DNA of 41,409 nucleotides from IMG/VR virus record IMGVR_UViG_3300024308_000039, positions 1 through 41,409 of that record, one strand, 5' to 3'. The first letter of the stretch is position 1. Every line of letters starts with the position of its first letter. Both the position numbers and the translations under genes were made by a program. Of this stretch, positions 19,499 through 29,028 are shown piece after piece. Under the pieces are notes generated by a model that ran no database searches, was not told the origin of the DNA, and worked only from the letters and a program-made list of their open reading frames with translations. The DNA comes from a virus.

Positions 19499-20106
19499 AC
19501 TGGCCAACCCTCTTCGAGCATTTCGGCGGTGATGGAGCCGTCGGCCACGAACCCAAGCAGCTCCGCCTCACGGTTGAAACAGGCCTGCACGAACGCCCGC
19601 ACCTGCGAGGCCAAGCCAATTACCTGCTCGCCCGTCAGATCAACGAAGCCAGTCGCGGCCTTCCACTTGATGTGATATGCCGGATCGAGGGTCGCAGCGA
19701 AGGCCGCACCCGTCAGTAGTGCTTGGCTGTCCCTCTCGGTATTGACCTGCACGCCTTCAACAGCGGTTCCGCCGGTTTCTACCTCCCAGCGGCGGGCGGC
19801 GATCTTGTCCGCCCACTCGGCAGCGATGGCGGCATCACGTTCAGCCTTTTCCGCTGACGTCATCGCTACCTGCTTGCGGGCAACCTTCACCACCTTGCGC
19901 TCGATATCGAGAGTCAGCACCTCAGCGCCCCACTTCTTATTGACGCCAAGCTCACCTTCGGTGTTTTCTTCCGGCCACCATGCAACGCCCTGCACGCCCA
20001 ATGCCGGATCGGTCCAAGACAGATCGACAAGGGATTCAGGCAGCAGCCCGTGTAGGAATGGTGGAATAGGCTCGCGTACCGCTGTTCCGTTTTGCACCTT
20101 TACCAT
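19495..20106 (-). CDS. DUF4376 tail-fibre-associated protein (203 aa)
   Basis: ATG at 20106. N-terminal part (MVKVQNGTAVREPIPPFLHG) resembles the lead of tail-fibre assembly proteins. The C-terminal half is DUF4376 (WEVETGGTAVEGVQVNTERD, then IKWKAATGFVDLTGEQVIGL). Such proteins lie next to distal fibre genes and act as chaperones or fibre tips. It follows the Gly-rich fibre gene with a 7-base overlap. Confidence 0.82.
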   Translation of the reverse strand: MVKVQNGTAVREPIPPFLHGLLPESLVDLSWTDPALGVQGVAWWPEENTEGELGVNKKWGAEVLTLDIERKVVKVARKQVAMTSAEKAERDAAIAAEWADKIAARRWEVETGGTAVEGVQVNTERDSQALLTGAAFAATLDPAYHIKWKAATGFVDLTGEQVIGLASQVRAFVQACFNREAELLGFVADGSITAEMLEEGWPV

Positions 20107-20930
20107 AATTCGATCCTCACTCCGCCGAAGCCGCCAAAACCTTTTCCGCCTGCTAAATTGGCGCCCCCGCCACCGCCCCAATTACCTCCGCGCCCTGTGA
20201 ACAATACGCCCGGAGTGCCAAAGAAGTTAACTGCGGCTCCGGCCTGTCCGTAGTTCCCGGGGTCGGTAAGGTGTCCGGGGGCGCCATTGGCTCCAACCCC
20301 GCCACCGCCTCCAGAATAGTTAGTAGTAGTAGTGGAGTACTGGCCACCGCCACCGCCACCGCCACTCGATCCCGATGAAGATCCGGCGAGCCTACCGTTC
20401 CCTCCATTCCCTCCGTTCCCGTCTACTCCTGCCGCCCCACCGCCGCCCCCCGCCCCGTTATTGGCCGAGCCGCCGTTACCGCCAGTCCAATTATCTGCTC
20501 CACCGGAACCTACTCCCCCTACTCCGCCCGTTCCGCCCGTAGGCGTTTGACCGCCCGTGGCTTGCAGGCTAATCGCCCCGAAGTTCGCAAAGGAGGTGCC
20601 GCCCGGGTCAGTGCCCGTAGACGGGTTCCCGGCCTGCCAAACGATAGCCGTACCTGCTACAACGGGCAGGATTGCGGAACGCGCCAAACCTCCTCCACCT
20701 CCACCCCCACCGCCGGGGGAGCTAGCGGAGAAGCCACTGCCGCCCCCCCCAACGACCGTGACCCGGAAAAAGCTATAGCCGGCCGGAAGCAAATACGTTC
20801 CAGAAATTATTGTGCTTCCGTCCACCCCTGTGAAATCAACAATTGTTGGATTGATCAACGAGATACCGCCCCGCTTGTTTGGCATAGCCAGGGGGTTACC
20901 CAGGGGGTTACCGAACTCGCGCGCGCCCAT
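20100..20930 (-). CDS. Glycine-rich tail fibre/adhesin (276 aa)
   Basis: Short N-terminal domain (about 1-75, ending SFFRVTVVGGGGSG) followed by some 195 residues with long Gly runs, including a nine-Gly run and repeated GGNGG, GGVGG and GGAGG, closing with FGGFGGVRIELW. The composition matches Gly-rich phage adhesins that fold as packed polyglycine-II helices, for example T-even-type gp38. Host-receptor binding is the likely role. The ATG at 20930 has GGGGA at the right distance and overlaps the previous stop. An ATG at 20945 has none. Confidence 0.8.
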   Translation of the reverse strand: MGAREFGNPLGNPLAMPNKRGGISLINPTIVDFTGVDGSTIISGTYLLPAGYSFFRVTVVGGGGSGFSASSPGGGGGGGGGLARSAILPVVAGTAIVWQAGNPSTGTDPGGTSFANFGAISLQATGGQTPTGGTGGVGGVGSGGADNWTGGNGGSANNGAGGGGGAAGVDGNGGNGGNGRLAGSSSGSSGGGGGGGQYSTTTTNYSGGGGGVGANGAPGHLTDPGNYGQAGAAVNFFGTPGVLFTGRGGNWGGGGGANLAGGKGFGGFGGVRIELW

Positions 20931-21349
20931 CACAGATTTCCCCATTGAGCGGTGAACACGATCCCGGCGGCCAGGGCCACTTGAGAGCCGACGTAGAGAA
21001 TGTCGCCCGCTTCAAGCCGCAATGGGTTGTCATTGGTGATGTTGCCGAAAGGCGTTTCGGGAATGGCTGTCGTTGCGGCCAGTGTGTAACCGGGCATCAG
21101 CTCTGAGTCGATAAGTTGGAATACTGTCGGAGCCGAGGCCTTCACAAGAAACAACACTAGCGATGATGCGGTGACAGTTGCCCGAGGGATAGCGGTCAGC
21201 CTTGTGAGGACGGCACCGTTAACCCCCGCGGTAGCGACAGCGACAGCGCCAGTAATTGTCCCTGTTCCTATCCCGCCGAGGGCCGCAGTAACCACGGCAG
21301 CCTGAGTCTTGTACTGCTGAACAAATGGAGCGGTAAAAGTGTTAGCCAT
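20930..21349 (-). CDS. Virion-associated hypothetical protein (139 aa)
   Basis: ATG at 21349 behind AGGAG. Ala/Thr/Gly-rich with beta-strand pattern (TGAVAVATAGVNGAVLTRLT, then DNPLRLEAGDILYVGSQVAL). It resembles small decoration or baseplate-associated proteins found before fibres. Its place between the collar-like protein and the adhesin suggests a distal tail component. No named family. Confidence 0.6.
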   Translation of the reverse strand: MANTFTAPFVQQYKTQAAVVTAALGGIGTGTITGAVAVATAGVNGAVLTRLTAIPRATVTASSLVLFLVKASAPTVFQLIDSELMPGYTLAATTAIPETPFGNITNDNPLRLEAGDILYVGSQVALAAGIVFTAQWGNL

Positions 21350-21359
21350 GGGAGGCTCC

Positions 21360-21731
21360 TTAGAATGAAAAGGCGACTGCGTGCAAAAGTGCGAGGTTTC
21401 CGATAGATCCGGCTGAGCCTTCAGCAGCAGCTGCAGATGCTGCGGCATTGTTGGCCGCCGCCTCGGCCTGAGCGATTTGCTCACTGACGTCGGTTTCTAC
21501 AGAGAGGGCGATTAATGCAGAGTTTGCGGCTGCAGTAGCGCTACCTGCCGCGGCGTTCTTAGCTGCTTCCGCCGCCGCGAGCTGAGCGGCATTCCAGGTG
21601 AGCGCGGCATTGAACTGCACCACAAACGGCTGCAGCGCACCGATCATTGCGTCCGCTTTTGGCGTGAAATCTGCCGGGGCATCGCTGCGATTGGGTGCCG
21701 GCGGCAGATTCGAAATAACAGGTACGGCCAT
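21360..21731 (-). CDS. Ala-rich coiled-coil collar/fibre protein (123 aa)
   Basis: Start (MAVPVISNLPPAPNRSDAPA) is typical of phage fibre-attachment proteins with a DFTPKAD segment. It is followed by a long Ala-rich coiled coil (AAQLAAAEAAKNAAAGSATA and later Ala runs). Probably a trimeric stem linking the tail tip to the adhesin. ATG at 21731 overlaps the upstream stop. Confidence 0.7.
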   Translation of the reverse strand: MAVPVISNLPPAPNRSDAPADFTPKADAMIGALQPFVVQFNAALTWNAAQLAAAEAAKNAAAGSATAAANSALIALSVETDVSEQIAQAEAAANNAAASAAAAEGSAGSIGNLALLHAVAFSF

Positions 21732-22633
21732 CAGATAACCCCTTCAACAGTAATAGAGCAGTCGGAAACAGTCGGGCCGGAAAACACGATCTGAAAGTCC
21801 TTATAAAATCCAAACAGGATGGTGGCCTCGTACGACTCTTCGCCGATCCACACCACCGGCGTGGCGCGCAGATCAGCCAGAAGGCGCCGAACGCGAGTCA
21901 CCTCGGATGTGTCCAGCGCGATGTCGAAATCAGCTCGGTTGGAGAACGAGCGCTGAATGACTACGGTGTTGCCGAAGTCGTCGGTGGATTTGCGGCTGTA
22001 GTCGTTGATGCCGACCGAACTGCCATACAGAGCAGTACCGATTTGCTTCACAGCACCGATCACCACATGACCAATCGCTGCCACCTCCGCTCCGGCATCG
22101 ATGGTCAGTACGATATTGGCCGAGCCGTAAGCCGGCATATCAAGCACCACAACGTCAGTGCGAATGCCGATTGGCTCGAAAAACCAGTCGTACCAGTTAG
22201 TCACCCCAGCATCGACCAAGCTGATCTCTTTGCGGTACACCTCCCCTTCCAGTGCATCGACCATCGAGACGGTGACAGACTTGCCCTTGAGGTTGAACAA
22301 GGCCAGGGAATTGACCACCGCCCCCGGTTTGATCGTGACTTCGATCGTGCCGGGGTTGGTAGTCAGCGACTCCACCTTGTTGTCGAACATCCGCCAGCGG
22401 TTGGTAGAGCCCAGATCTAGCCACTTGGCAGGATGATCTTTGTCGATCACCTCTTCGCCCGGCTTAACTCCCGCCGGGACGGCGGCCAGCGCTTGGTAAA
22501 TGTGGTGATTCCAAATCACCTTGGTATCGATGTCGTAGGCAGTGGTCGAAACCCATGCCGCGAAGTCCGTTTCAGGCACGTTGCTGCTGACCAACTTGGC
22601 CGGTGTTATTTCAACCGGCTTGATGAGTCTCAT
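21731..22633 (-). CDS. Tail tip/baseplate protein downstream of the tape measure (300 aa)
   Basis: ATG at 22633 overlaps the tape-measure stop (ATGA). An all-beta protein: N-terminal AWVSTTAYDIDTKVIWNHHI resembles a carbohydrate-binding fold, a middle jelly-roll-like part follows (KGKSVTVSMVDALEGEVYRK), and the C-terminal domain (VRRLLADLRATPVVWIGEES) resembles distal tail proteins. It takes the place where several tip genes are usually found. The exact function is unassigned. Confidence 0.7.
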   Translation of the reverse strand: MRLIKPVEITPAKLVSSNVPETDFAAWVSTTAYDIDTKVIWNHHIYQALAAVPAGVKPGEEVIDKDHPAKWLDLGSTNRWRMFDNKVESLTTNPGTIEVTIKPGAVVNSLALFNLKGKSVTVSMVDALEGEVYRKEISLVDAGVTNWYDWFFEPIGIRTDVVVLDMPAYGSANIVLTIDAGAEVAAIGHVVIGAVKQIGTALYGSSVGINDYSRKSTDDFGNTVVIQRSFSNRADFDIALDTSEVTRVRRLLADLRATPVVWIGEESYEATILFGFYKDFQIVFSGPTVSDCSITVEGVI

Positions 22634-25600
22634 AGGGCGTAATCCCTTTCTTTTGGTGCACCTTCGGTATCCCACTTCTGAAGCAGCGCGGCGACTTGCT
22701 GATTGGTCTTGGCGATCTGGAACCGCTGCGATTTGTTTTCCTCACGCATCTGTTTGAGTTCGGACAAGAGCGCAGCGTTATCTCCGCCACCCCGCAGCAT
22801 TGACGCCGTCTGGTTGGCATTGAAAATCCGGCTCGGGCCGGTGACCTCCAGCTCCGGACCGTTCTCGCCCACCAGGCGCAAACCACCGCCGAAGTCACCA
22901 CCGCTGGCATAGCCGGGCACCTTGATTGCCTGGCCCTTTTCCTTGGCCGCGTTAGCAATGGCCTGGGCCAACTGGTCATAGGTGATTGCGCCGCTTGCGA
23001 GCTGCCCCTGCCAGTAATCCTTGCCAGCTGCATCGGCCTCCCGCCCCAGCAGCGACTGATACACCGAATCGATCAGCGTGCCGTTGTTGGTTGAGGTTCC
23101 ATCGGAGGCTTTACCGGTGATGCCCGTCAACGCAGCCACGACCGCGAGGTTCATCGCATTGATGGCAGCGGTAACACCCATCACCGAGTTGTCCACGCCG
23201 TTCAACGCATCCATCTGCGCCTGGGCGAACGCCAACTGCGAATCGAACTGAGCCATCTGAGCGTCATACGCCGCCTTGGCCAGCTCGATTTGCGCCTCCA
23301 ACCCTTTCAGCGACTTCTCGGCAGTGGTGAGCTGCTTGCCATTGATGCCGTTCAGCTCGGCGACGACGTTAGCCGTGCGCCCCTGATCCCGCGCGAAATC
23401 CTCCATGGAGCCGTACAGGTCGGTGTTGTTGTTGCTGACCGTATCCAGCGCATCGCTCAAACCAGTGAAGCCCGACAGCGACCCGCCGGAACGTGCCGTG
23501 GCCAGCGCGCTTTGCAGCGTGGCTTGTGCCTGGGCCCGCAGCATCTTTACGGCGTCATCCGAATCGCCACGCAGAGCCTTGAGTGCATTGCCCAGATCGT
23601 TGCCGACCGAAGTCAGGCCGCTGACGCTTTCTGTCGCGGTGCTGACCATGTCATTGAGTGAGGTGACACGCGCGTTATAAGCCTCGGTCGTCGCCTTCTG
23701 CTGGGCAGAGATTGCACGCTGCAGGGCGCTTTGAGCGTTGCCTGCTACACCGATCAGTTGCTCGGACATCGCTTGCACGGCGGCTGCGGCTGCGTCCGCG
23801 CGCTGCTCAAGGATCGAATAGGCTTGAGCCGCATTCCCGGACAGGCTGGTAAGCGTGACGTACATCTGCCGACCCGACTCGGTTGTCCGATCCAGCGCTT
23901 CGACCATGTCCCGATACGCCTCACGTGTACCCGGCAGCTTCACGCCCATCGCTTCGAACTGCTTGTTCACTGTCGACAGCGCGTAGTCGGCTTTTTCCGT
24001 GTCCGTGTAGAAGTTCTCGAAAAAGGAACTTTCTCCGGCTTTCAGGGCTTCCAGCCCGCCCGCCATGGAAATCAATTGCTCCGCCATGAATCCCGTGCTG
24101 ACCGACACGTCGTACAGCTTCAGACCCAGCATGTCGAATGAGTCGTTGACGCTGTACAGGTCGTTGACGAACGTGGTCAGCGCCTCGAAGTTGTAATTCT
24201 CCAGGCCGGAGTTGGTCGCCGCATTGATCGCCGAAACGGCCGAGTCACCCAAGCCAGAGAACCACTTGTCCAGCTCCTCCTGGATCGCTTCAGGCGTCTT
24301 GCCCTGCGTGCTGATCTTGGTGGCCGCCACGTTCAGCCCGTCGAAGACCGACTCGCTGAGTTGAACGCCGAGTGCCGAAAACAGCCCCATGGAATTGAGC
24401 AGCTTGTCGTTATAGGCGGCGCCGAGCGCGCTTTCAGTCTCTGCGTCGAGATCGCTATATCGCGTGCGTTTCTTGCTGCTGGAAAACAAGCCCCCTTTTT
24501 TCTTCTGGTAAATGTACTGCTGCGGATCGAACTCGCCATTTTCGACACCGAGGGAGATGCCGCCGTCCTTGGTCTCCCACGCGCCCCCGAACAGCTTCTT
24601 GCCCACCGCACCCCAAACCGCCTGGTGCAAGGTCGAGCCGCTGATGATTGCAGCCAGCTTGCCACCCACCAGCTTGCTGTTGATCTTGTCCTGGATTTCC
24701 ATGATCCCGGACTGAATCGCCAGCGGCGCCATGGTGGCCTTGCCCACTGCGGTGTGGCCACCGGTTTCGAGCATATCGCTTGCGCTAGGACGAACCCCGG
24801 CGTCGTACAGCTTGCCGGACTGGTACATGCCCATGATGACTGCCAGTGGCCACATGGCGGCGGCACTGCTCATGGCGGCACTGATCTGCCCACCGAGCGA
24901 AGCTGCCGTAGCCGCCGCTCCCGCTTCTGCTGCCGCGTATGTTGCCGCCGTGGTTGTGGCCACCCCTGTGGTGAACTGCGCACCGATGGCCGTTGCGCCC
25001 TCCGTGACTGCGCCTGAAAGCACAGCGCTCGTAACACCTTGCGCGCCAATGGTGGCCGCCGTCTGCGCTGCAGTCGCGCCCGTGAATGTCGATACCAGAC
25101 TGCTAAAGCCATTCGACAAGGTGCTGCCGATGTTGGAGAGCATGTTGCCGTAGTAGCCAGCACCACCTTGAATGGCGCCACCAATACCACCGGAGGCATA
25201 GCCCGACGCAATCGACGAACCCACACCGGTCAGATTGCTCCACGCCGAATACAGGTTTTTGCCGAGGCTAACCATGCCACCCCAGCCGTTAGCATCGCCC
25301 GCGGATCCGCCCTGACCCGTTGCGCTACCAAGAAGCTTGCCCCATATCGACGACAAGCCCTGACCATTGTCGGTACCAGTCAGCCAGTTGCTGATCGAGG
25401 CCAACAGCGGTTTGGTGGTAAGCATGTGAGCAATCTCGCCCAAGGTCTGCTTGAAACCCTTCTTCAAGTTATCCCACAGGCTTTCCGCACCGCTGCCGAT
25501 GTTGCCCCAAGCACTGGCAAAGGCCTCGTCGATACGATCGATTGCGCCCTCGGTCATCTGCCCCCAGATCGTGGCCTTGCTGCGGTTGACCTCGTACTCG

Positions 25601-28254
25601 TTGCCAAGCTTGGCCAGGGCATCCTGGTAGCTCGCTGCATTCTCTGGGTACAGCGCCATGGCAGCGTTGAGTGCTTCCTGATCAGCGGTGTAATCCTTTA
25701 GCAGCTTCGCCTCCGGATACAGGCGATCCATGATTCCGCCAGCGCTACCAGCCTGCTGGACGAGTTTGAGCGCCTCCCTTTGGGCCTCGGTCGCAGCCAG
25801 CATTTGTTTATATTCTTCGCTGCCGACTTCAATGTTCTTGCCGGCAAGCGCAATGGTCAGCGCCTTTTCCGCGTTGTACGCAGCCAGCGCATCGGCGCCC
25901 ATCAGGGTGGCCTTGGCTTGCGCAATCAAGTCCGCCGTTTCTTGTTGAAGGTTGTACGCCGACTGGCTGACGTTGAGCTTGTCCTGCGCGTCCTGTTGGG
26001 CCTTCAGTGCCTTCTCCACTTCCGCCCGTGCCGCCGCGCCGGTTTTCAGCAGTGCCTCTTCAACCTTTTGCTGCAGGCTGAACTCGCGGGATTTGTCAGT
26101 GCCAGCCAGATAGGCAGCAGCCAAACCGGTGGCCGACTGGATGGCGATATCGGCTTGGGTTTTAAGATCAGTGAGGGCCTTGACCTGGTTTTTCGCTTCG
26201 GTGGCAGCCTCTTTCGCAGCGCTGTTACCGTCCTTGGTCGACTTTGCGGCAGCGTCGTCTGCCTTCTTTTGGGCATCCTTGGCTGCCGCGACCTTTAGGA
26301 TCTCAGCTGCCATTTCCTTGGTGAGAAGCTTGTTCTCGGAAATGAATCGATTTGCCGCCTCTACGGCTGTTTTGTCCTGAGAGGTGGCAAGCTGTTTTTG
26401 CAACTGCTCCAGATATTTCTGGCCCACGCCCGCCGCTTCCGCTTTCGCGGCAGCGTTTTCACGCTCGGCCTGGGTGAGCGCGTTGGTTTCGCCAGTCAGC
26501 TGGGAAACGGTCTCCTTGAGCTTGTTGAGCTGAGCAGCCGCGGACGCCGAGGACGTGCCGCTTTCTTCGATAGCGACGGCCATTGCCTCGGTAACGCCGG
26601 GAACAAGGCGCAGCTCGTCGGCCACAGCCTTCCAATCAACCACGATACCGGAAGCTTGGTCTTTAGAGGCCTTGCGCACCTTATCAAGTGCGGCCTGAGT
26701 GTCCGCAGGAAGGCTGACCAACCCTGCCATGAGGCCGTCAGCCCCCGCAGCCCCCATGCTACGAAGGTCATTCTCGAACTTGTCGGCCATAGCGCCAGAC
26801 ATTTGAGCAACCTTGCTCTGCGTATCGGCGATATTTTCCTGAAGACCCCGCAGAGTTACCGACTTTCCAGCCCGATCAAGCTCGTTAAACCGCTTGGTGA
26901 GCTTTTCGATAGGGTCAGCAAGATCACCCAGCTTCTTTTCCAGATCGCCGGTATTGTCTCGCAGGGTGAGAAACGCAGTGGCTGCTCCGATGGCGAGCAT
27001 GGCAATACCAACCGGACCGCCGAGCAGCCCTATCAGCGTGCGCCCTGTTCCAACGATAGCAGCCTGCGCGGTACCCACGGCCGCTGTCGCTCGGGCTTCA
27101 GCCATCCGAGCCTCAGCCAACTGCAAAGCTAGCTGCTTCTCAACAGCCATGCCACTGATGCGGGTTTTTGAAGCCGCAAGCTCTTTTTGAGCCAAGAACA
27201 CGGCCGTTTGGGCTTTCTGTTGATCGGCCTGAGCAGCGAGCAATACATCTGCTGCCTGGGCACGACGGGCGATCGCATCTTCGATGGCTGCTTTGGCGGC
27301 CAGGACCGAGCCAGCGGCCGAAGCCGCCAAACCGCGAGCGTAGACTGCGAGCGCGCCAGCTGCGGCAACGCCAGCCACTTCAGCTACGGTGCTGAAGTTT
27401 TCAGCCAGGGTGACGATTCCAGACGACAATATGCCAGTAAAATCAATCGACTCATTCAGCTGACCCACGTACACGGTGAAAGCATTATTCAGCGCAACCA
27501 AAGCATCACGCACTGCAACGCCCATGCTATCGGCTAGCAGCCCGTTGGCTTCGGCGCTTTTTTGTAACCCCTCGGTCAACGTGTCGAGGCTCAGCTTCCC
27601 TTGAGCTCCCAAATTTTTGATTTCTTCGGCCGACTTGCCGGTTGCGCTGGACAGCGTTTCCACAATGGTCGGCATTGCAGCAAGCATGGCTTGCCACGAA
27701 TCCGCATCGATCTTGCCGGTTTGCAGGGATTTGGAATAAGCATCAATGGCAGAGCTGGCCTTGTCCGCCGATGCCGAGTTTGTCACCAGCAAATAGCTGA
27801 AGCTATCCATGACGTCCATGGATTGATCCGCGCTGAGGCCCATCGAGCGAAGACTGTCAGACGTGCGGATGTAGAGCTCTTGAGCCTCTTCAAGAGGTCG
27901 GTAGGTGCGGTTTGCAGTTGCAAGCAGGCGTTCTTGAACTGTGTTGTATTCGCCAAAGCTCTTGGTCGCCATGCCGATGCGGTCGGACATTTGCGAGTAA
28001 GAGTCCGCAGTCTTGATGATAGTGCCGATGGAGGCAGCGCCTATGGCGGCAGCTAACGCGCCTTTGATAAGTCCGCCCGCGCTCTGGGCGCTCGCCCCTG
28101 CACGATCAAATGCGGTATCGATACGCCCAAGGCTGGAATCCATTTTCCCGGCTGACTGCGCCACAGCTGCCTCACCGCGGGCAATTTCCTGACGTAGCTG
28201 CGCCGTGGTAGCCTCGATACGGATCAACATGCCTTGTACGTCGGCGTCAGCCAT
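22630..28254 (-). CDS. Tail tape measure protein (1874 aa)
   Basis: The N-terminal tape-measure domain (about 55-260, with ADSYSQMSDRIGMATKSFGE and AMLAAMPTIVETLSSATGKS) is followed by long helical and Ala/Gln-rich coiled coils, hydrophobic segments near 1000-1200, and a C-terminal DUF4214 repeat (about 1727-1770, YQSLLGREADAAGKDYW). The tail motif GYASGGDFGGGLRLVGENGP is common at tape-measure ends. It sets tail length and takes part in DNA ejection. The length implies a long siphovirus tail. ATG at 28254 follows terminator joint T3. Confidence 0.93.
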   Translation of the reverse strand: MADADVQGMLIRIEATTAQLRQEIARGEAAVAQSAGKMDSSLGRIDTAFDRAGASAQSAGGLIKGALAAAIGAASIGTIIKTADSYSQMSDRIGMATKSFGEYNTVQERLLATANRTYRPLEEAQELYIRTSDSLRSMGLSADQSMDVMDSFSYLLVTNSASADKASSAIDAYSKSLQTGKIDADSWQAMLAAMPTIVETLSSATGKSAEEIKNLGAQGKLSLDTLTEGLQKSAEANGLLADSMGVAVRDALVALNNAFTVYVGQLNESIDFTGILSSGIVTLAENFSTVAEVAGVAAAGALAVYARGLAASAAGSVLAAKAAIEDAIARRAQAADVLLAAQADQQKAQTAVFLAQKELAASKTRISGMAVEKQLALQLAEARMAEARATAAVGTAQAAIVGTGRTLIGLLGGPVGIAMLAIGAATAFLTLRDNTGDLEKKLGDLADPIEKLTKRFNELDRAGKSVTLRGLQENIADTQSKVAQMSGAMADKFENDLRSMGAAGADGLMAGLVSLPADTQAALDKVRKASKDQASGIVVDWKAVADELRLVPGVTEAMAVAIEESGTSSASAAAQLNKLKETVSQLTGETNALTQAERENAAAKAEAAGVGQKYLEQLQKQLATSQDKTAVEAANRFISENKLLTKEMAAEILKVAAAKDAQKKADDAAAKSTKDGNSAAKEAATEAKNQVKALTDLKTQADIAIQSATGLAAAYLAGTDKSREFSLQQKVEEALLKTGAAARAEVEKALKAQQDAQDKLNVSQSAYNLQQETADLIAQAKATLMGADALAAYNAEKALTIALAGKNIEVGSEEYKQMLAATEAQREALKLVQQAGSAGGIMDRLYPEAKLLKDYTADQEALNAAMALYPENAASYQDALAKLGNEYEVNRSKATIWGQMTEGAIDRIDEAFASAWGNIGSGAESLWDNLKKGFKQTLGEIAHMLTTKPLLASISNWLTGTDNGQGLSSIWGKLLGSATGQGGSAGDANGWGGMVSLGKNLYSAWSNLTGVGSSIASGYASGGIGGAIQGGAGYYGNMLSNIGSTLSNGFSSLVSTFTGATAAQTAATIGAQGVTSAVLSGAVTEGATAIGAQFTTGVATTTAATYAAAEAGAAATAASLGGQISAAMSSAAAMWPLAVIMGMYQSGKLYDAGVRPSASDMLETGGHTAVGKATMAPLAIQSGIMEIQDKINSKLVGGKLAAIISGSTLHQAVWGAVGKKLFGGAWETKDGGISLGVENGEFDPQQYIYQKKKGGLFSSSKKRTRYSDLDAETESALGAAYNDKLLNSMGLFSALGVQLSESVFDGLNVAATKISTQGKTPEAIQEELDKWFSGLGDSAVSAINAATNSGLENYNFEALTTFVNDLYSVNDSFDMLGLKLYDVSVSTGFMAEQLISMAGGLEALKAGESSFFENFYTDTEKADYALSTVNKQFEAMGVKLPGTREAYRDMVEALDRTTESGRQMYVTLTSLSGNAAQAYSILEQRADAAAAAVQAMSEQLIGVAGNAQSALQRAISAQQKATTEAYNARVTSLNDMVSTATESVSGLTSVGNDLGNALKALRGDSDDAVKMLRAQAQATLQSALATARSGGSLSGFTGLSDALDTVSNNNTDLYGSMEDFARDQGRTANVVAELNGINGKQLTTAEKSLKGLEAQIELAKAAYDAQMAQFDSQLAFAQAQMDALNGVDNSVMGVTAAINAMNLAVVAALTGITGKASDGTSTNNGTLIDSVYQSLLGREADAAGKDYWQGQLASGAITYDQLAQAIANAAKEKGQAIKVPGYASGGDFGGGLRLVGENGPELEVTGPSRIFNANQTASMLRGGGDNAALLSELKQMREENKSQRFQIAKTNQQVAALLQKWDTEGAPKERDYAL

Positions 28255-28270
28255 TTACTTTCTCCAGGCG

Positions 28271-28292
28271 AAAAAAAACCCGCCGAGGCGGG
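28271..28292 (-). terminator. Terminator/SD joint T3, before the tape measure gene
   Basis: CCCGC CGAG GCGGG (28279-28292), eight T, then CGCCTGGAGA and the tape-measure ATG 17 bases after the T-run. It ends the 28312-28671 moron and provides the next ribosome binding site, in the same layout as T1. Confidence 0.85.
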
Positions 28293-28311
28293 CATTGAGC
28301 TTATTAAGCAA

Positions 28312-28671
28312 TTAGCGTGGGACATCTTCGAAAAGTAACTTTCTAGCTGCCAGCTCACACTTGCTATAGGACTGATCGGATAGTTGCATTTTCGTTTCGG
28401 CCGACGCGTATACCGATCCGGCATCGTCGATAGATTGTTGATCGGTAGGTAGCTTTTGAAGAAGCTTCTCCATAGGAAGATGCTCATCTCGGTGCCTAGC
28501 GATCTCGAATATAATTTTCGATTTCTCACGACAAATACTTGCGTACCTAAGTGCAAGATCAATTTTTTGAATAGATAAAAGAGAGCTTACCGTCTTCTCT
28601 GCAATTGCTCGGTCATCAGCAATCGCATTAACTGTTATCGCTGCGGCGATAAGCAGAACCATTATTCTCAT
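28312..28671 (-). CDS. Small exported protein, late-operon moron (119 aa)
   Basis: Signal peptide at 1-18 (MRIMVLLIAAAITVNAIA, likely cut before DD). The mature part is helical with two Cys (47 and 105) that may form a disulfide, so it is probably periplasmic. Noticeably AT-rich. Flanked on one side by T3 and on the other by a non-coding gap with TATGATATAAAT, a -10-like stretch. It interrupts the chaperone/tape-measure pair, the usual sign of a moron. Superinfection exclusion is a reasonable guess, not shown. Confidence 0.7.
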   Translation of the reverse strand: MRIMVLLIAAAITVNAIADDRAIAEKTVSSLLSIQKIDLALRYASICREKSKIIFEIARHRDEHLPMEKLLQKLPTDQQSIDDAGSVYASAETKMQLSDQSYSKCELAARKLLFEDVPR

Positions 28672-28767
28672 GACAAGGAATCCAACGACTATGAGCTGGA
28701 TTTATATCATAGGGTTTGCAGGCCCGCATGGACGCTCCAGCCGCGTCCGAGTTACTGGAAGGCCAAC

Positions 28768-29028
28768 CTAGCCCTTTTTCCTGCCCATGGCCGCGACCCT
28801 AAACCCCATCCGGGCCTCCTTGGCCACGGCCTTTCTGTCGATCTTGTCCTTGTCGCCACCGCCGCCAAAGGGGTTCGTGTCGATCAGGAACTGACGCTTC
28901 GAATCCCAGGCCATGACGATCTCAACGACGGGCGTGTTCCAGGCTTCGCTCGGCGACCACCCCAGCCAGCCGGTGGCTATGTTGAATAGCTCATCGACCA
29001 CACTGAGGTCGGGATCGCGCTTTACTCG
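28768..29028 (-). CDS. Frameshift extension of the tail assembly chaperone (86 codons after shift)
   Basis: Frame -1 relative to the 29022-29372 gene, open from the slippery site at 29028-29034 to the stop at 28768. After the shift it reads RVKRDPDLSVVDELFNIATG then WLGWSPSEAWNTPVVEIVMA, the T-type part of G/GT tail chaperones. The fusion is 201 aa. A GTG at 29001 could start it separately, but the slippery site makes the fusion far more likely. Confidence 0.82.
   Translation of the reverse strand, partial: RVKRDPDLSVVDELFNIATGWLGWSPSEAWNTPVVEIVMAWDSKRQFLIDTNPFGGGGDKDKIDRKAVAKEARMGFRVAAMGRKKG

Noticed and set aside
20270-20470. Regular CCACCGCC-like repeats resembling a repeat array or CRISPR
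   Set aside because: They are codons for Gly runs in the adhesin; no fixed repeat length and no unique spacers.
28224-28562. Second minus-strand frame over the exported-protein gene
   Set aside because: Out of frame with the signal-peptide gene, without SD, and ends through terminator T3.
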